From Heterodera schachtii (lineage: Eukaryota; Nematoda; Chromadorea; Rhabditida; Heteroderidae): a stretch of 64,000 nucleotides of DNA. The stretch's first letter is position 1. Every line of letters begins with the position of its first letter. The notes beneath the pieces were generated by a model that saw nothing but the letters and a program-made list of their open reading frames with translations, was not told the DNA's origin and did no database searches. Shown piece after piece: positions 35,433-46,499 of this stretch. Where the stretch lies: contig SIJG01000010.1 of the NCBI GenBank assembly GCA_023374025.1, positions 1,561,209-1,625,208 of the forward strand, read 5' to 3'. The translations under genes were made by a program, and so were the position numbers.

Positions 35433-35831
35433 TCAAATTTTTTGAAATTGTGCAGGCTAATAAAGAACATTTAGACCTTTTGATTAATATCAACATTGAT
35501 TTTTTTGGTTGGCTAAAAAAAGTTATGAGACTTTAAAATTGTCTGCGCCAAAGTGACCCCGACCCTTTGAAAGGCTGCTGTGCCCACAAATCAAATCCAC
35601 CACGATTCGTAGATGTGAAAAGACGAATGGGATTAGGGAATGGGATGACCTCCCATTTTTAAGCTTTGGAGAAAGGGGCGATTTGCTCCGTTGAAATCCC
35701 CATGGGATCATGGTTAAATGGCAAATTTATTTTTGAAAAAATTTTAATTTAAAATATGACAAAATCAAAAACAGCTGAAACAGCATTCCATTTTCATAAC
35801 AAGACAATTTGTCGTATTGTTTATGAACATT

Positions 35832-35957
35832 TTACGATTCCTCTGAATTTACTTCTTCCACTCTGAAATCAATTGCCAATTTCACTTTGTCCTCCTCTTT
35901 GTCATAAAATCCTTTGCGCGGATCCATCAATTCCTTAATTATAACAATTGTATGGAG
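35832..35957 (-). pseudogene. MATH-domain fragment (last exon)
   Basis: After a CTTTAG acceptor the minus strand reads LHTIVIIKELMDPRKGFYDK, EEDKVKLAIDFRVEEVNSEE, S and TAA. The pattern ELMDPxxGFYDKxEDKVxLAIDFxVEE is typical of the end of nematode MATH domains. Upstream lies a hAT-like element and then the channel gene, so the rest of the MATH gene is not here. Confidence 0.7.
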
Positions 35958-35994
35958 CTAAAGAATATTAATTGCGGTACTTTTCCTTTATAAT

Positions 35995-36527
35995 TAGCGC
36001 TCGCATTTTGAGGCATATGCCTTTTTTCTGCGCACTAGTTTCGGTATATTAAGCATAAAGAACACATTTTCCACTTGGTTTCAGGCTTCTACGTTAACTT
36101 TTATTATTTTCCTTTTTTGGCATTTTGCTGTTTTGGTGACTTTTGGCGTTTTTTTTCCAAAAATTTCCAATAAAAATGCAAGAAAATCGGGAAAATACAT
36201 CCCAAAGAAATGACCTGAAAAAATTTCTCTAAGAAATGAAAAAATTTTCAAAATTCATCTCCAAAATAATATATTTATTTTCTTGATAAAATTCTATGTT
36301 TAAAATTTTTCCTTCTTCGAAAAAGCTATAAAATATTTTAAGAATCATTTAGATGATCAAAATTAAGTTTTTTGGTTAAATTTTACGTGTTTTGCTCACT
36401 AAAATCCCTATTAAAAAATTTTTTTAATGCCTTTTTCGGGATATTCGTGCCCTTTTTTCAATTTTTTAGGCCTATTATAGTGCCTTTTTCACGATTTTTG
36501 GTGCCTTTTTTTGCGAGCTCTATTCAG
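35995..36527. mobile_element. hAT-like element, inverted relative of 34888-35432
   Basis: The ends TAGCGCTCGC and, inverted, TAGAGCTCGC enclose GCCTTTTTT/AAAAAAGGC units. AGCATAAAGAACACATTTTCC and CTACGTTAACTTTTATTAT match (inverted) the 7019 and 34888 elements. The 8-bp flanks do not match, so it may be old or rearranged. Confidence 0.55.
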
Positions 36528-36536
36528 TATTTTTTT

Positions 36537-37671
36537 TTAAATAAAATAAAAAACTAAATTTAAATTAAATTCGGAAAAATTTAACTGTGCGCCGCCAGTG
36601 ACAATGCGAATTCGTTGCCGCATGTATTTCATGAGGGCAAATTTGATCAGCGACAAAAAGCTTAAAAAATCCACCAAAAAATTAATCATCATTAATTTTA
36701 GTTTATCCTATTCAAAAATCATTTCAGGAACAGTCAGTTAATGTTTATAACCTTCATTGGTTGTTCATTTTCCTGAGGTTTCTTTTTTTTTGCCAAAAAA
36801 ATGACTAATTTTTGCCATTTTGGGGCCAAATTCCCGAAAGGCGCCACCGGGTCAATTTTTTGGTAAATTTAAATAAAAAATGTGCAAATCCCGAGTCTCG
36901 GTCCCGGCTTTTTAAAAAATTCGGGCTCTAGCACACTCCTCTCCCCGCCAAAAGGGATAGAACAAAAAAAAGGATTTTGTGCCAAAGTCTAACTCGCCCT
37001 ATGTCAAATGGAAACACGGCACCCTCAAAATATCTGAAAATTTTTTTTTGTATTTCCTCCTTACCCTGAAAAGATGTCTCATTTTCCATCCAAAGTGACA
37101 CCAATGAAGTGATCACAACAGCCTTTTTTTGTAAAAAAAAATAATTTAAAAATTTTTAAGAATTAAAAAAAAAATTAATTCAGTTGACGGAATGATCAAT
37201 TGTAGAAAACAGAAGCCGGCTGATCGGGAAAAAACAAAGCACACGTACAAACGGCGTAATTGCCTGGGGCGAAAAAAAGCAATTAGGAAAAATTTCTAAG
37301 TTTCTGAAATTTTATTTTTTAAATTTGTTTTAAAAAGTAAAATAAAAGTTTGAAAAACCAAATAATTAGATGAAATAAATTGTCTAATTGACAATAATAA
37401 TTTATTTTAAATCATTCCATAATAAATAAATTCAATAACTTAAAGAATATTCAATACTTTAAATGCTAAAAAAAAATTATTTTTATTTTAAATCAAAAAG
37501 AAAAAATTAAAATTTTATTTAAACACTTTTTACCGGTCGCATATGATTCCAACTGGGAAGTGACAAATCCTTCTTTGATTCGGAAGTCGGGCAGCCGAAT
37601 TTTGTGCAATTTTAGTGCCTCGCGTTGGCCCTTGGACCAGCCGTAGGACACCTGGTCCGAGGTGTACACGT
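36537..37671 (-). pseudogene. Cys-loop ligand-gated ion channel, extracellular end to M1, plus M3
   Basis: Exons: 37534-37671 ([44 protein letters not shown]), 37182-37263 ([25 protein letters not shown]1), 37065-37122 (VVITSLVSLWMENETSFQ) and 36537-36660 (FLSLIKFALMKYMRQRIRI, then VTGGAQLNF: M3 end). This is the order of a nematode GABA/amine-type Cys-loop receptor. The M1 exon lacks one base between NY and RLYV (frameshift), its 3' border reads ACT|GA rather than GT, and no M2 exon is found before the M3 exon. The M3 exon is a paralogue of 18432-18529. Most substitutions between the two are synonymous. Confidence 0.7.
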
Positions 37672-37935
37672 CTGGCAAAATTATGCAATTTAAAAAAAAA
37701 TATTTTTCGAGTTTCTGACAAAATTAGAGTTTTCCCCAACTTTAGGGGAGAGAAAAGTCGGTGAGGAAATTATCTGAGAAAGTTTTGGGGAAATCTGGGT
37801 CCTAAAATTTTGACCAGGACTATGTAGTATTTTTGCACAATGCTTGAGATCATCAAAAAGGAAAGAATGCTTCAATCAACTCGCTTTTATTCATAAGCCA
37901 TTTTTATCAACGATTACTCACACTGAATTTTACAT

Positions 37936-37936
37936 A

Positions 37937-37964
<28 letters not shown>
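37936..37964. repeat. (AT)n microsatellite
   Basis: A run of about fourteen AT dinucleotides. No gene overlaps. Confidence 0.95.
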
Positions 37965-37969
<5 letters not shown>

Positions 37970-38126
37970 GTGGAAATGGGGACGCATTTGCGAGCAAGCA
38001 AAGCTCAAATACATATATACAAACAAATTATATACAATATTGAAATGGCAAAATGCCAATATCATTTCAAGAACGGATTGCTTTCGACCAATTAATTCAT
38101 TCATTCATTTCTGCTGCTGTTGTTGA

Positions 38127-39653
38127 TCAGTGATCACTTGGTCCGGGAGAAGCGGCGTCGAGGAGAAGACTGAAAAAACATTGTAAAATTGTTCATTGGA
38201 CTCATAAAAAAACTCACCTATCGTCGTATCCGCCATCTTCGATCCGAATTTCAATTGGGTTCTGTCGAGCATTACTAATTTCTTCCCACACATTGTCCCA
38301 TTTTCGTCCATTCCATGCAATTGGACAACGGAAGAGGCAACAATCATTTGCATTATTTTGTTGAAGTGTCAATTTCTCCCCAGTCATTTCGTTGATCCGA
38401 TCAAATGGCACAATGAAGTCAATTGGAGACGAGGATCGAAAATGAATGCCAAAAGTAACCGGAGAAGAAGCATTGGAAAATGCCTAAAAATCGGACAAAA
38501 AAAATCATTGAAAAAAACCAATTAAATATGGATAATCACCGCTTTAATCTGTTCCATCGTTAACGACCACTGATCCACCGGTGAATTCAAAGAGCATTGG
38601 AGCCACATGGGCCAACCATTCGGATGAGGCGTGAACAACCATTTGGTCAGAGCTTGGCCATCCGATGCCATGGCACTGTCATCTGGCGGAAAAGCTGGCA
38701 GAATGGTATCTTTGAGAGAGACAAAGCGAAGTGATGGACAATCGCTGAGCAGTGACGGGGCCAATTGGCGCAAACGGCGAAAAGTGATGGTATTCAAAAA
38801 GATCACACAAATGGAGTGGCGGAGCATTGGCCAAATGTTGAGCAAAACAAAGTCCAAAATTCGAACATTTTCAGTGCAAATGAACAAATCCACTGTACAA
38901 ACGGCGAAAATACGACGGTGAAAACGGCGGAGAAATGCGACGACATTTTGATCGATGTAACTGAAATTCCTAAAATTTAGACGAAAAATTCCTAATTAAT
39001 CCGTTTTTTACATGATCTGAATGTCATGGAATCCGATGACTTTGTTCGGCAACGGATTTTGTGGAATTGGCAATGGATTTCCATCGGAATTGACAATTTG
39101 CATTTTCTTCGTCCCATTTTCTTGAATGTCCCATTGAATTAGCAATTGTTCGTTCAATTTCCATTTGCGTGTCTTGAAGTGTTCATCCACGTAAAAGTCA
39201 AAGCGGCGGTTGATCAGTGCAATTTCCAGGCCAAGCTGAGAAGGCGCAAGAAAATCAAACACCAAAAGCCAACAATCGCCGCAGATAAAACTGAAAAATT
39301 GAAGAATTTTTATGAATTTTTATTGAATTTATTTTACATTTCTTTTTTGTGGGGGCGTCGTTTTTTGGCATTGTCCAAAATGAACCAAAGAATGGTGGCA
39401 CAGCCGACCAACAGAAGAACCATGGCAGACCAACTGAAAAAAACGAATTGGGAAATTAATAAATGGAAGGAGGAAAAGCATCAAAACGAGGGAATTCAAA
39501 TGTGAAGTTTTAGCCTCCAAAAAGCTAATCTTTTAAAAATGCTTTTGAAATTTTCATCTCCCAATTCTGGTCAAAATTAAAGAAAAAGAAAATGCGAAAT
39601 GTCAGAAGAAAAGAAAGAAAGAAATAACAAACGTACAGAATTTCTGAAGACAT
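38127..39653 (-). CDS. Divergent F-box family protein F9, intact (341 aa)
   Basis: Exons: 39637-39653 (ATG; MSSEI), 39012-39290 (FICGDCWLLVFDFLAPSQLG, then LEIALINRRFDFYVDEHFK: F-box), 38540-38960 (YIDQNVVAFLRRF, DFVLLNIWPMLRHSI, ALTKWLFTPHPNGWP), 38218-38483 (AFSNASSPVTFGIHF, IVPFDRINEMTGEKLTLQQN, CPIAWNGRKWDN) and 38127-38169 (DAASPGPSDH, TGA). The exon sum is 1026 nt with phases 2, 2, 0, 2, the same plan as the other copies but with low identity, so it is a separate subfamily. I recall very similar proteins annotated 'F-box domain-containing' in Globodera. The 17-nt first exon could also splice to the exon at 39334-39433. Confidence 0.82.
39334..39653 (-). CDS. Possible 38-aa single-span protein sharing F9's first exon
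   Basis: The first exon 39637-39653 (MSSEI) joins in phase 2 to 39334-39433, giving LWSAMVLLLVGCATILWFIL, DNAKKRRPHKKEM and TAA. This is one hydrophobic span followed by a basic tail. The same phase also permits splicing to the F-box exon at 39290, so the locus could make two products. The acceptor TTTTTTTCAG is good. Either a small membrane gene or an alternative exon of F9. Confidence 0.45.
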
Positions 39654-40069
39654 TTGCAGGAACAAAATGACCGGAAAATATAGGGAGAATGAATGAATTG
39701 AATGAAAAAGAGGAAGAAAAAAGGCATTTTTATACTAAAATATTAGCGCAACAATTTGGGGTGGGAAAAGTCGGAGTTGGGCGTTTGTCGGGTATAAAAT
39801 GGAACGGGTCGTTTGACGCGAATGCCATTCTTCTTTCTTTGCTGTTTATTTTTCTAATTGTCGCATTGTTTCTCAAGGACGGCTTCTGTCATCAGCAACA
39901 AAATAACAACAGCAGCAGCAGATGCTGTGATTTTTGAAATCCAAAAATTGAAATTATCGAAAATTGAACACGGAAATCCCAAGGGATGGAGAGGAGTGGG
40001 GACGCGATCGCAGTTTACGTACGCGGCGAATTCTTCGCAACATTCTCTACCACGTTTCTCTTCGGTAAA

Positions 40070-40172
40070 TACTGTATTTACTCGATTAGAACCCCTCTCT
40101 CGAATAAAGCCCCCTTTCAGAGGGGGATTGAACAATAGAGCCCCCGGGGGCTATAATCGAGCAAGTACGGTA
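40070..40172. mobile_element. Mini palindromic element, TACTGTATTTACTCGATT ends
   Basis: TACTGTATTTACTCGATTAG at the left mirrors CTATAATCGAGCAAGTACGG at the right; AGCCCCC/GGGGGC lies inside. The ~103-bp size and TA borders fit a Tc1/mariner-derived MITE. Confidence 0.65.
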
Positions 40173-40371
40173 TATACTCAATATTTTTGCCTTTTTCGCC
40201 GGTGCAAGAGCATGTAAACGGCTTTACTTTGTTCGTTCTTTTACGCAGTTTTGTTTCTTCCCATTTCATTCATCGCGCATGACTGCCTGCACATTTGTCG
40301 GTAAAATTAGAAAATTTGTTATGCCTTAGTATGGTTTTAATTTTTTGAAATTTTCTGGCAAATCGAAAACA

Positions 40372-41268
40372 CTTATGGTAGGCTGCTCCCAATTGCTATT
40401 TGCTTTGATAAAACTTTTCAATTAAATCTTTTATGCTTAATGTTTTGATGTTTTTTATAGCATTTTCTGTGGGCTTTCCAAAGGCATCATTATCTTATCT
40501 AGGGAATATTTAGTCACGGAGCAACTTTCGCCTGAGTGTACCACACCCTATTTTTGGGTGGTCATAAGTTATGGTAGAAATGTTTATTCGATAATAACTC
40601 AATTTAAAGCTCGCAGAAAAATCTGAAATAATCCATGCTTAACAAACTTTTGATGCTAATAAAAAGTCTACAAAAAGTACTGTATTTCTGAAGGAAAAAG
40701 TGCATTTTACAGTAGAACTGATCAACATATAAATTGAAGTCCCCATACCTCAGCGAGTATAAGTCGTATACCCAACATTCAAAGGCAATTCTGTAGAGAA
40801 TTTTGTACTCCTTATGATAGGCCTACTCAAAATTTCTAAAAAAAATTCCCAACCCCCTAAGAATTTTTTTTCAAAAATTTCCCCGATTTTCAGTGTATTT
40901 TGGGGTGGCCAGATCACCATGAAGGAGTGATCTGATCAAGTGGGTGCAAAAGACTTTTTTGATCAGCATCAAAGGTTTGTTAAGCATGGATTATTTCAGA
41001 TTTTTCTGCGAGCTTTAAATTGAGTTATTATCGAATAAACATTTCTATCATAAACTTATGACCACCCAAAAATAGGGTGTGGTACACTCAGGCGAAAGTT
41101 GCTCCGTGACTAAATATTCCCTAGATAAGATAATGATGCCTTTGGAAAGCCCACAGAAAATGCTATAAAAAACATCAAAACATTAAGCATAAAAGATTTA
41201 ATTGAAAAGTTTTATCAAAGCAAATAGCAATTGGGAGCAGCCTACCATAAACATATGACCATGACTGT
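40372..41268. mobile_element. Fold-back element with ~290-bp arms
   Basis: The left arm, from TTATGGTAGGCTGCTCCCAA, is mirrored almost without change by the right arm ending TTGGGAGCAGCCTACCATAA and then ACATATGACCATGACTG|TA. The arms include AGGGAATATTTAGTCACGGA and ACTCAGGCGAAAGTTGCTCC. The centre shares sequence with the element at 1278-2176. The left outermost ~20 bp are lost. Confidence 0.85.
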
Positions 41269-41366
41269 ATAAGGCTTTATCCAGCATAAAGTTGGCAAAT
41301 AATTGCTATATTTTGCTGACAAGGGTCATCACAACAAATAATAAATTTATATAAAGCATAATGATT

Positions 41367-41572
41367 TATATTGGCGGATTTATAAAAGGCGCATGGTGGG
41401 GTGCGCTTGGTGGCGGATTTATAAAACTGCGTAAACCCATTTTGGCTGGATTTATAAAACGCGCATGGTGGGGTTGCGCATGGTGGCGGATTTATAAAAT
41501 GCGTAAACCCATTTTGGCGGATTTATAAAACGCGCATGAGTGGCGGAATTTATAAAACGCGTCAGCACGCAT
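41367..41572. repeat. Minisatellite, GGCGGATTTATAAAA units
   Basis: Six or seven degenerate units of GGCGGATTTATAAAACGCG with CATGGTGG or TAAACCCATTTT spacers lie directly downstream of the broken F-box copy F10. The TTATAAA repeats resemble TATA boxes by chance. Confidence 0.8.
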
Positions 41573-41577
41573 TGGTG

Positions 41578-42296
41578 TCACCCCACTAACTCAAATCTGA
41601 CTTTGTTCAATTTGTCGTCGTTTTCCCATTGAATCGTCGCCGCCTTTTCACTAATTGGGCATCGCTTCAACAGCCAACTAGCAGCAGAACGTGGCACTTT
41701 CTTCAAAGTCAGCTTTTCCTTGGTTCGTTCGTTCACCAATTCAAATGGCACCATTGGTGTTTTAGACACTGCAAACTGAATACTGTAGATGACAGAATAA
41801 TCGGTGGCACTGAATCGGTATTATGCCATATGAGAATGTGACTAACAATAAACACACACCTCCTTAAAACTGTTGACCCAAGATACGTTCGCTTCTTCGT
41901 CAAAATCCACACAAACTAAGTGGAGAATTAAAGTAATGCAATCGCTTCGGTTGGCATCTTTTGTCGGGGTGTGCAGCCATTTGGACAACACTTGGCCGGA
42001 AGTTGCATTTGGTCCATCGTCAGCAATTCCATCGGGGAACAGCCGACCAGATTCGATTGAATGGCATCGCTTTCAGTTTTTCGTCTGATGAATAATTCAC
42101 ATTGAATTCCAAATTGGTGCCACTTCTGTCCCAAATTTGCTTGTTGGAACGGAGAAATGCAATGACGGAGTGGTCAATGTAGCTGAAGAAATATAAATAT
42201 GCATTAAAATACCCAAAAAAGTTAAAATTACGCAATCCAAAGATGCTTAAAGCGGATTTTGTTTGGCAACGGACGCTCCGTCAGAGGAAAAATGTG
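41578..42296 (-). pseudogene. F-box family copy F10, broken
   Basis: Only the 3' tail of E2 remains (about 42232-42296). E3 (41863-42184) is shortened: after [20 protein letters not shown] and NLEFNVNYSSDEKLKA it jumps, out of frame, to a piece coding ESGRLFPDGIADDGP and SFKEV. E4 (41578-41800; [36 protein letters not shown]) has lost its AFLRAT start and acceptor. E1 and E5 are absent. Confidence 0.8.
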
Positions 42297-42698
42297 GTTT
42301 TGAGTTAAATTATAATTTATTTTTAAACCTTTTCCGCCCAAAGAATTTCTTCGTATTCGGCTACATTTTGCGCTCAAATAATTATTGTTAATTGTTAACA
42401 AAATCAATTGATAAATATTTTCGTTATTAATGCGAGTGGTTTTAGGCTATTTCAGAATTTTTTCAAAATTGCAGGTTTATGCATAAGACGGCTACAGATT
42501 TTTATCTACAGAATTTCCTCATATACGACTATTCAATTCCTGCCTTTCTTTCTGCGTAGCGTTAATATTTAATGGAAAATAAACGCAAAAGAAAGAATAA
42601 ATATTCTTGGGCATTTGTGCATCCAAAATATTAGGCCAATGGAAAATATTGCCCTTTTCAACCCCGTACATTATATAAATTGCGTCAGAGCAATAAAT

Positions 42699-42857
42699 TA
42701 GGGATGGTATTTTTAAGCAAAAAATCACCAAACTGCATTAAATAGGCACAAAAACGGCAATTAAAATTTTGTCATTGATTTTATTTTGTAGGAAAAACAA
42801 AACAATTTTGCTTTTCATGCTTATCTAAGCGTGCCAAGTGAAAAAATGCCATCCCTA
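42699..42857. mobile_element. Short hAT-like element, TAGGGATGG ends
   Basis: TAGGGATGG and CCATCCCTA are perfect ends 159 bp apart. The interior carries ATGCTTATCTAAGCGTGCC, also seen near the right end of the 7019 element. No matching 8-bp flanks. Confidence 0.5.
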
Positions 42858-42944
42858 GAAATGGTTTTTATATACATAAATTAATGCTTTTGTTTATTTT
42901 GACACTGGCTCTAACTGTACCCAAATCTTTGTAAAAACAAATTA

Positions 42945-43149
42945 TTACTGCAGTTCAATGGAAACGGCCGACGTTTGAAATTCCAGCAAATTTTGGTATT
43001 TAAAATATTCCCAGAAGTGCAAATCACATGTTAATGTTGCCCTATTTCTTGCCCTGACTTCACCAGCAATAAATTGCCAAATTGTAGTCTCTTCCCGAAC
43101 ACCAAAATTATAGCGTCTCTCAGGGCACAAATTCTTAGGAGTTGAGTTG
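42945..43149 (-). CDS. Candidate exon, unrecognised
   Basis: After a TTTGTTTAG acceptor the frame reads STPKNLCPERRYNFGVREET, TIWQFIAGEVRARNRATLTC and DLHFWEYFKYQNLLEFQ and ends at TAA. It looks coding and lies just downstream of the calpain pieces on the same strand, so it may be that gene's last exon or a separate remnant. Family not recognised. Confidence 0.35.
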
Positions 43150-43336
43150 CTAAACAAAAAAGCAGTTAGTGCTTTCTACATTAAGCTCTGCTGTCTCAAG
43201 CTCAGGTAGTTTTGCATGATACCAAAGCAAATTGGGGCTTCGGAATGCCATCCCTGACGCCGACCATTTAAACGGAAGAAATTTAATTAAACTACATTAA
43301 GGAGAATATTTTTGAAAATACTCTGACTCAAAAACT

Positions 43337-46300
43337 TACTACATTTCAATAGTCCCTGTCGTAAAAATGCGCAACAAAAACTCTCCTTCATTTTTTGCAA
43401 AAGTTGAGGGTATAATCACATAATTTCCAGCTTCAAGTTGAAAATGATATGTTGCCTGCAATAAGCTTTGTTAACTTTTTAATTTCACTTTTTAGGAAGT
43501 TAGTTTTTTGTGTCAGTTTTTAAAAAATAATGATAACAAGTAAAAATATAATTTTTAATTTATCCTGTTTGGCTTATTATACAATACAATTTTATTATTC
43601 ATAAACATTTTGTATATTGTTAGGGTGCGGATTCGTAAGTTATTTTTTTCTGCAGTTTTATTTTGATTAGAAATGCATTTTATTTTTAAAAAGTTCCTAT
43701 TCGTCCCTCCAGGGCCGCTGGGAAAAATTCTGAAAACATGGTCCTAGATTTTGTTTCCTATTTTTGAGATTTTATACCAATTCGGTTTCAATTTGGATGT
43801 CAAAATAAAAGTATATATAAAAACTAATTATTCACACTTGAATCAAAACACAAAAAAAAAATACGAAAAAATAAGCTTCGCTATTTTGGAAATTAATTTG
43901 CAAAAAGCAAATTATTTTTATCCCAAGAAAAAATAAATGTTTTTATTTCTTTCATTTATCATTTGCGCCTTTATTTAAGTCCGTTATTTTGACATTTTTC
44001 GTCCTAAAATCTGCACCGAATTATTAATAATTATTAATTAGCCTTTCCTCAGATCTGCTTTTTTAATTATTTTAAAATTTATTCAACAACTATAAAAAAT
44101 AAATATTTTTTTAATGTTTAGATCCTGCAAAATAGAAGAACAGTTTTTTGAATTTTTTTTTTTGTTTTTAAATTTATTTTTTGTTTAGTTTGAATTACAT
44201 CATTGGTTAAACATTTACATACCTCTCTTACTCTCGAAAAAGCCGAGTTTCAGCATATGACGGCAATGGAAAACTCTCGGCCTTCAAAAATTCTGATGAC
44301 TCATACTTAAAAATTAATTAATCTGTTTTTGGTCATACGTTATGGAGCCCAAAATTTGTGCGGGATTCCTCGAAGACCAACTTTTATCACACTAATATTA
44401 TTCAATTTCACCACCATTTTAATTTTTTCGCCCTTATTTCGGCCCATATTTTTGGTATTTTCCCCTAAAAACCCGGGCACCCTGACATATTTTACCACAC
44501 GAAACACAGAGAAGCCGATTTGTAATTTGTTCCGGCGCTCCTCTCTTCAATATTTTGTAAAAATGAAATGATCATAAACTCGCTTCGATTTTGTTCATTA
44601 GCCGTAATTTGAATCCAATATTGTGGCTTTTTGACAAAATTCACTGAAATACAAAATAAAAATAATAAAATATTAGTTTAAAATTCCCATAAGATGTTTA
44701 TATGTAATCTTTTTACAATTTTCAATCAATTTTTTTACGGTTTCTCTGGGCTGAATACGGTAATGTTCATGAGTCTCTCGGCCTTGAGTCTCGACTCGAG
44801 AGGGGTCTTGTCTTTTTGGGTCTCGGTTTCGAGTCTCAAGTATTTTTGGTCTTGAGCAGCCCTACACCAATCAATGAATATTTTTTACTTGCTTCGTCCA
44901 TTTCGTAAACTCCCCCTGCTGTTCCATTTTTGGTCCACTTTCCGTTAAACATAACTCCATCAAATATTGTTTCAATATTCCTTTCCGTCATCTCACAAAC
45001 TTCAGAAATTGCGTGAGGCCCCAGATAACATATATATAATCTCGCGAAGAAGCGGATAAAGTCATCCAGCAAAATCCTAACAAATTTTTCCATTTATTTT
45101 TGATGAATAAAATTCAGCTGATAAAAAATGTATTTTACCACATTTATGGCATTTTGCATAAAATATTTTACAAAAAAAGTTTTTTAGAATATGCTGAAAA
45201 TATCAATAAAAAATAAATTTTTTTCGAAATACAGCCCAAAAATTTAACAGATCATTTTTTGAAATTTTAATCATTTGAAATCATGCAAAAAAAATTGATC
45301 CATCCCCAAGGATTTCTTATCAGCATAACAATGATTTGCCGATTATCAACGATGAGTTCCCTTGACTCTATTATGGCATAAGCATCATTATATAAAATTT
45401 TTTTAATTATTAATTCAATTATTTTTTCAGAATAACTTTGTAATAATTAAGATACCATATTTTTGCAACCTTTTTTAAAATTATTTAATAAATTGGTTAA
45501 GCTTAATTAGTATATTTGTTAGCATTTGAGGAAATTTAAGAAAGTCTTATAGTCAAATCCTTACCAATTCCAGTCCTTTTTTGTTTTACGCTAAGGGCTT
45601 GAGATTCCATTCTTCCGTTATTCCGCCCGTTAAGTCGGACATGCACTCCCGTACTTTGCCATCCACAAGTTCTTTATAGCCTCCGTAGTCGTTGGCATAC
45701 GCCTTCTCTAATAATACAGACCAAAACACGTCACTAAAAATAAATTAACAAATTAAATTAATTCAATTTAATTTAATTACTCAGTCGGAGGCCGACTGTA
45801 AAGCAATTGGCCATCATATCGGCATGGAAGTCGATCATCACTGATGACTTCTGTCCATCTTCCATAACGCCAAAAATGTAAGTGAAAAATGCCTGAAATT
45901 CGGTAAAAAATAGACAAATTTTGGAATTAACTCTTTTTTGACAAAATTTGTTATTATAAAATTTTCTAATATTTTGTAGCTAACAACTATGAATTAAGCA
46001 AGTTTTCTTTTTTTCGGAATATCTGTCCTCCATGGAAGAAATCCGTATATTCGGTACCTGTTCTTATTTAATACGGTAATTCGTCGAGAAATTGCCAATG
46101 TATTCGAGTTTGAAGCCGCGGCTAGGGCCCAGCAATTCGCGATGCTGCCCTGCCTGACATTCACAGCGATGGGCCCCTGGTTGATGAATTGCGGCGCTCT
46201 CGTAGAAATTTCATGAGATCAGCGCCATTGAACCTGCACTGGTCCTCCAGTGAAGTACAGTTGAACTGACTCCACTGTAAACTCTGCATCTTCATAGAGA

Positions 46301-46491
46301 CCATCTCTTTATAATATTAACAATATATTTATTTATTTTTATTTTTATAAGAATCCCTCTACCTAATGAAGGAATAAAAATATTAAATTTCAAATTATAA
46401 TTTTTTGGAATTTAGGGTACATCTTGTTGATTGCTTGTTTTGTATGCGCTCTAAAATATCCACGCCAACAACGTCAAGGACATTTTTCATT
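43337..46491 (-). pseudogene. Calpain-like cysteine protease, degenerate
   Basis: Pieces in calpain order: about 46424-46491 (possible start, MKNVLDVVGVDILERIQNKQ), 46075-46310 (YEDAEFTVESVQLYF, then QGSIANCWALAAASNS with the active-site Cys), 45781-45892 (FHLHFWRYGRWTEVISDDRL), 45590-45733 (DVFWSVLLEKAYANDYGG, DLTGGITEEW), 44889-45076 (DDFIRFFARLYICYLGP), about 44480-44650 (KKPQYWIQI, then IGFSVFRV in another frame), about 44223-44310 (SSEFLKAESFPLPSYAETRL) and 43337-43457 (FQLEAGNYVIIPSTF, EGEFLLRIF: end of domain III). The first protease exon has an in-frame TGA after QWR. The stretch that should hold the active-site His and Asn is missing. Domain III is frameshifted. Calpains are Ca2+-activated cytosolic proteases; this copy cannot be a normal one. 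Confidence 0.75.
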
Positions 46492-46499
46492 TTAAAAAT

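Noticed and set aside
35543..35705. Minus-strand reading (PFPNPIRLFTSTNRGGFDLW) as a further MATH or SPRY exon
   Set aside because: An in-frame stop interrupts it, and its position relative to the MATH exon does not fit one gene.
38041..41570. TATA-like TTATAAA repeats at 41.4-41.6 kb as promoters
   Set aside because: They are units of a minisatellite and no transcript start can be tied to them.
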